Assembly: GCF_965233615.1 (NCBI RefSeq)
Contig: NZ_OZ247495.1
DNA length: 64,000 nucleotides
Strand: one strand, 5' to 3'
From: Pelagibius sp028280305
GTDB lineage: Bacteria > Pseudomonadota > Alphaproteobacteria > Kiloniellales > Kiloniellaceae
Shown here one piece after another: positions 62,740-64,000 of this stretch. The position numbers and the translations under genes were made by a program. Positions within the stretch are counted from its first letter, which is position 1. Each line of letters opens with the position of its first letter. The notes beneath the pieces were generated by a model. The model saw nothing but the letters and a program-made list of their open reading frames with translations. It had not been told where the DNA came from and ran no database searches.

Positions 62740-64000
62740 CTAGATATCCGCGAAGACGTGCTTCTCGGCCTTGGCGCCGGGGTGGGTGACGGCGCCACGA
62801 TAGGCCGGGCCGACGGTGGCCGCATAGCGCCAGATCGCACCAGACTGGTAGTCGTGTTCGCGGGGCTGCCACTTGGTTTTGCGCGCCGCAAGCTCATCCT
62901 CGGAAAGATCGACGTCCAGCGTTCCGGCTTCGGCATCGATGGTGATGACATCGCCGTTCTGAAGCAGACCGATGGGTCCGCCGACAGCCGCTTCCGGCCC
63001 GACATGCCCGATACAGAAGCCGCGCGTCGCGCCGGAGAACCGCCCGTCGGTGATGAGCGCCACCTTGTCGCCCATGCCCTGACCATAGAGCGCGGCGGTG
63101 GTGGAGAGCATTTCCCGCATGCCGGGGCCGCCCTTGGGGCCTTCGTAGCGGATCACCAGCACCTCGCCTTCTTCGTACTCGCGGTTCTCGACCGCCTTGA
63201 AGCAATCCTCCTCGCAGTCGAAGACCCGGGCCGGGCCGGTGAATTTCTGATTGGTCATGCCGGCGACCTTCACGATGGCCCCTTCCGGCGCCAGATTGCC
63301 GCGCAGGCCGACCACGCCGCCGGTCGGCGTGATGGGGTCGCTGCAGGACCGCACGATATCCTGATCGGCAGGCACGGTTATATGCTCAAGCTGTTCGGCG
63401 ATGGTCTTGCCGGTCACCGTGATGCAGTCGCCATGCAGGAAGCCGCCGTCCAGCAGCGCCCGCATGATCACTTCCACGCCGCCGATCTCGTAGAGGTCCT
63501 TGGCGACATAACGGCCGCCGGGCTTCAGGTCGGCGATATAGGGGGTCGAGCGGAAGATCTCCGCCACCTCGTGGAGGTCGAAATCGATACCGGCCTCATG
63601 GGCGATGGCCGGCAGGTGCAGGCCGGCGTTGGTCGAACCGCCGGAGCAGGCCACCACCCGTGCCGCATTCTCCAGCGACTTGCGGGTGACGAGGTCGCGC
63701 GGGCGGATACCCTGGGCCAGGGCATGCATTACCGCCCGGCCGGAGGCTTCCGCATAGGCATCACGGGATTCGTAAGGCGCCGGCGCCCCGGCGGAGCCAG
63801 GTACCGCAAGGCCGAGTGCCTCGGAAACGCAGGCCATGGTGTTGGCCGTGAACTGGCCGCCGCAGGACCCGGCCGATGGGCAGGCCACGCATTCGATCTG
63901 ATGCAGTTCCTCATCAGACATATTGCCGCTCGAATGAGCGCCCACCGCTTCGAAGACATCCTGAACCGTTATGTCCTTGCCCTTGTGGCGGCCCGGCAGA
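62740..64000 (-). CDS. ilvD: Dihydroxy-acid dehydratase, N-terminus beyond window
   Basis: At least 419 C-terminal residues of IlvD, which dehydrates 2,3-dihydroxy acids in valine, isoleucine and leucine synthesis. The visible iron-sulfur/substrate region CPSAGSCGGQFTANTM, VACSGGSTNAGLHLPA and TDGRFSGATRGFCIGHVGPE are family signatures. The frame stays open to the window end, so the start is outside. The closest in-frame ATG (63945) is internal and not the start. Confidence 0.94.
   Translation of the reverse strand, partial: LPGRHKGKDITVQDVFEAVGAHSSGNMSDEELHQIECVACPSAGSCGGQFTANTMACVSEALGLAVPGSAGAPAPYESRDAYAEASGRAVMHALAQGIRPRDLVTRKSLENAARVVACSGGSTNAGLHLPAIAHEAGIDFDLHEVAEIFRSTPYIADLKPGGRYVAKDLYEIGGVEVIMRALLDGGFLHGDCITVTGKTIAEQLEHITVPADQDIVRSCSDPITPTGGVVGLRGNLAPEGAIVKVAGMTNQKFTGPARVFDCEEDCFKAVENREYEEGEVLVIRYEGPKGGPGMREMLSTTAALYGQGMGDKVALITDGRFSGATRGFCIGHVGPEAAVGGPIGLLQNGDVITIDAEAGTLDVDLSEDELAARKTKWQPREHDYQSGAIWRYAATVGPAYRGAVTHPGAKAEKHVFADI

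Overview
This window looks like a chromosomal segment of a GC-rich alphaproteobacterium, probably a Rhodospirillales-type lineage. That is an inference from gene order and gene families, since no 16S gene is present. Supporting features are the recG/sdhE-mfd pair, the coaD-gyrA-ssb / uvrA group, and the long block dgt-argS-SPOR-nagZ-M50-scpA-scpB-tatABC-serS-surE-pcm-nlpD-like, then a DUF815 ATPase and yajC-secD-secF with an Mth938-like gene. The last block is an arrangement I recognise as typical of Alphaproteobacteria. No plasmid, phage or CRISPR signature is visible.

Layout. 1-1660: 5' part of an acyl-CoA synthetase (-) diverging from a DsbA-family oxidoreductase (+). 1664-6902: complete Opp/Dpp-type ABC transporter operon (-) in the order substrate-binding protein, permease, permease, ATPase, ATPase. 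7108-13076: mfd with sdhE (-) diverging from recG (+). 13091-14533: a membrane protein made of two tandem DUF502 domains. 14816-15044: two tRNA-Leu genes. 15233-20263: small membrane, secreted and hypothetical proteins, a DksA/TraR zinc-finger protein, an orphan sensor histidine kinase, an AT-rich island and a candidate structured RNA. 20360-28061: tRNA-Lys, coaD, gyrA, ssb, and divergent uvrA. 28058-32177: GNAT acetyltransferase, class III nucleotide cyclase, trmFO, and a convergent squalene/phytoene-synthase-like (NDUFAF6-type) protein. 32363-38525: an accessory-looking stretch with a PuuD-type membrane protein, a nitroreductase behind a Fur-like palindrome, sodB, an IS5-family element, a GFA-type zinc protein, and a LysR regulator diverging from icd. 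38595-41991: Mth938-like gene, secF, secD, yajC. 42165-57117: DUF815 ATPase, a palindromic repeat, an ABM monooxygenase, then the nlpD-like/pcm/surE/serS/tatCBA/scpBA/nagZ/SPOR/argS block, interrupted by an orphan FbpC-type ATPase. 57117-64000: dgt, erpA, xth, rhomboid, PilZ protein, M81 peptidase and 3'-truncated-by-window ilvD.

Functionally the window is mostly housekeeping: DNA repair and topology (mfd, recG, uvrA, ssb, gyrA, xth, scpAB), protein export (secDF-yajC, tatABC), translation (serS, argS, trmFO, tRNAs), cell-envelope work (nagZ, SPOR, NlpD-like) and respiration (SdhE plus NDUFAF3- and NDUFAF6-type homologues, icd, sodB, erpA). I found no convincing wholly new multi-gene system. 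The most notable items are an IS element sitting exactly in a stop codon so that two opposed genes share the junction, a fused tandem DUF502 protein, a long imperfect RNA hairpin in a gene-free gap, Fur-like and LysR-like operators, and a palindromic repeat after the DUF815 gene.
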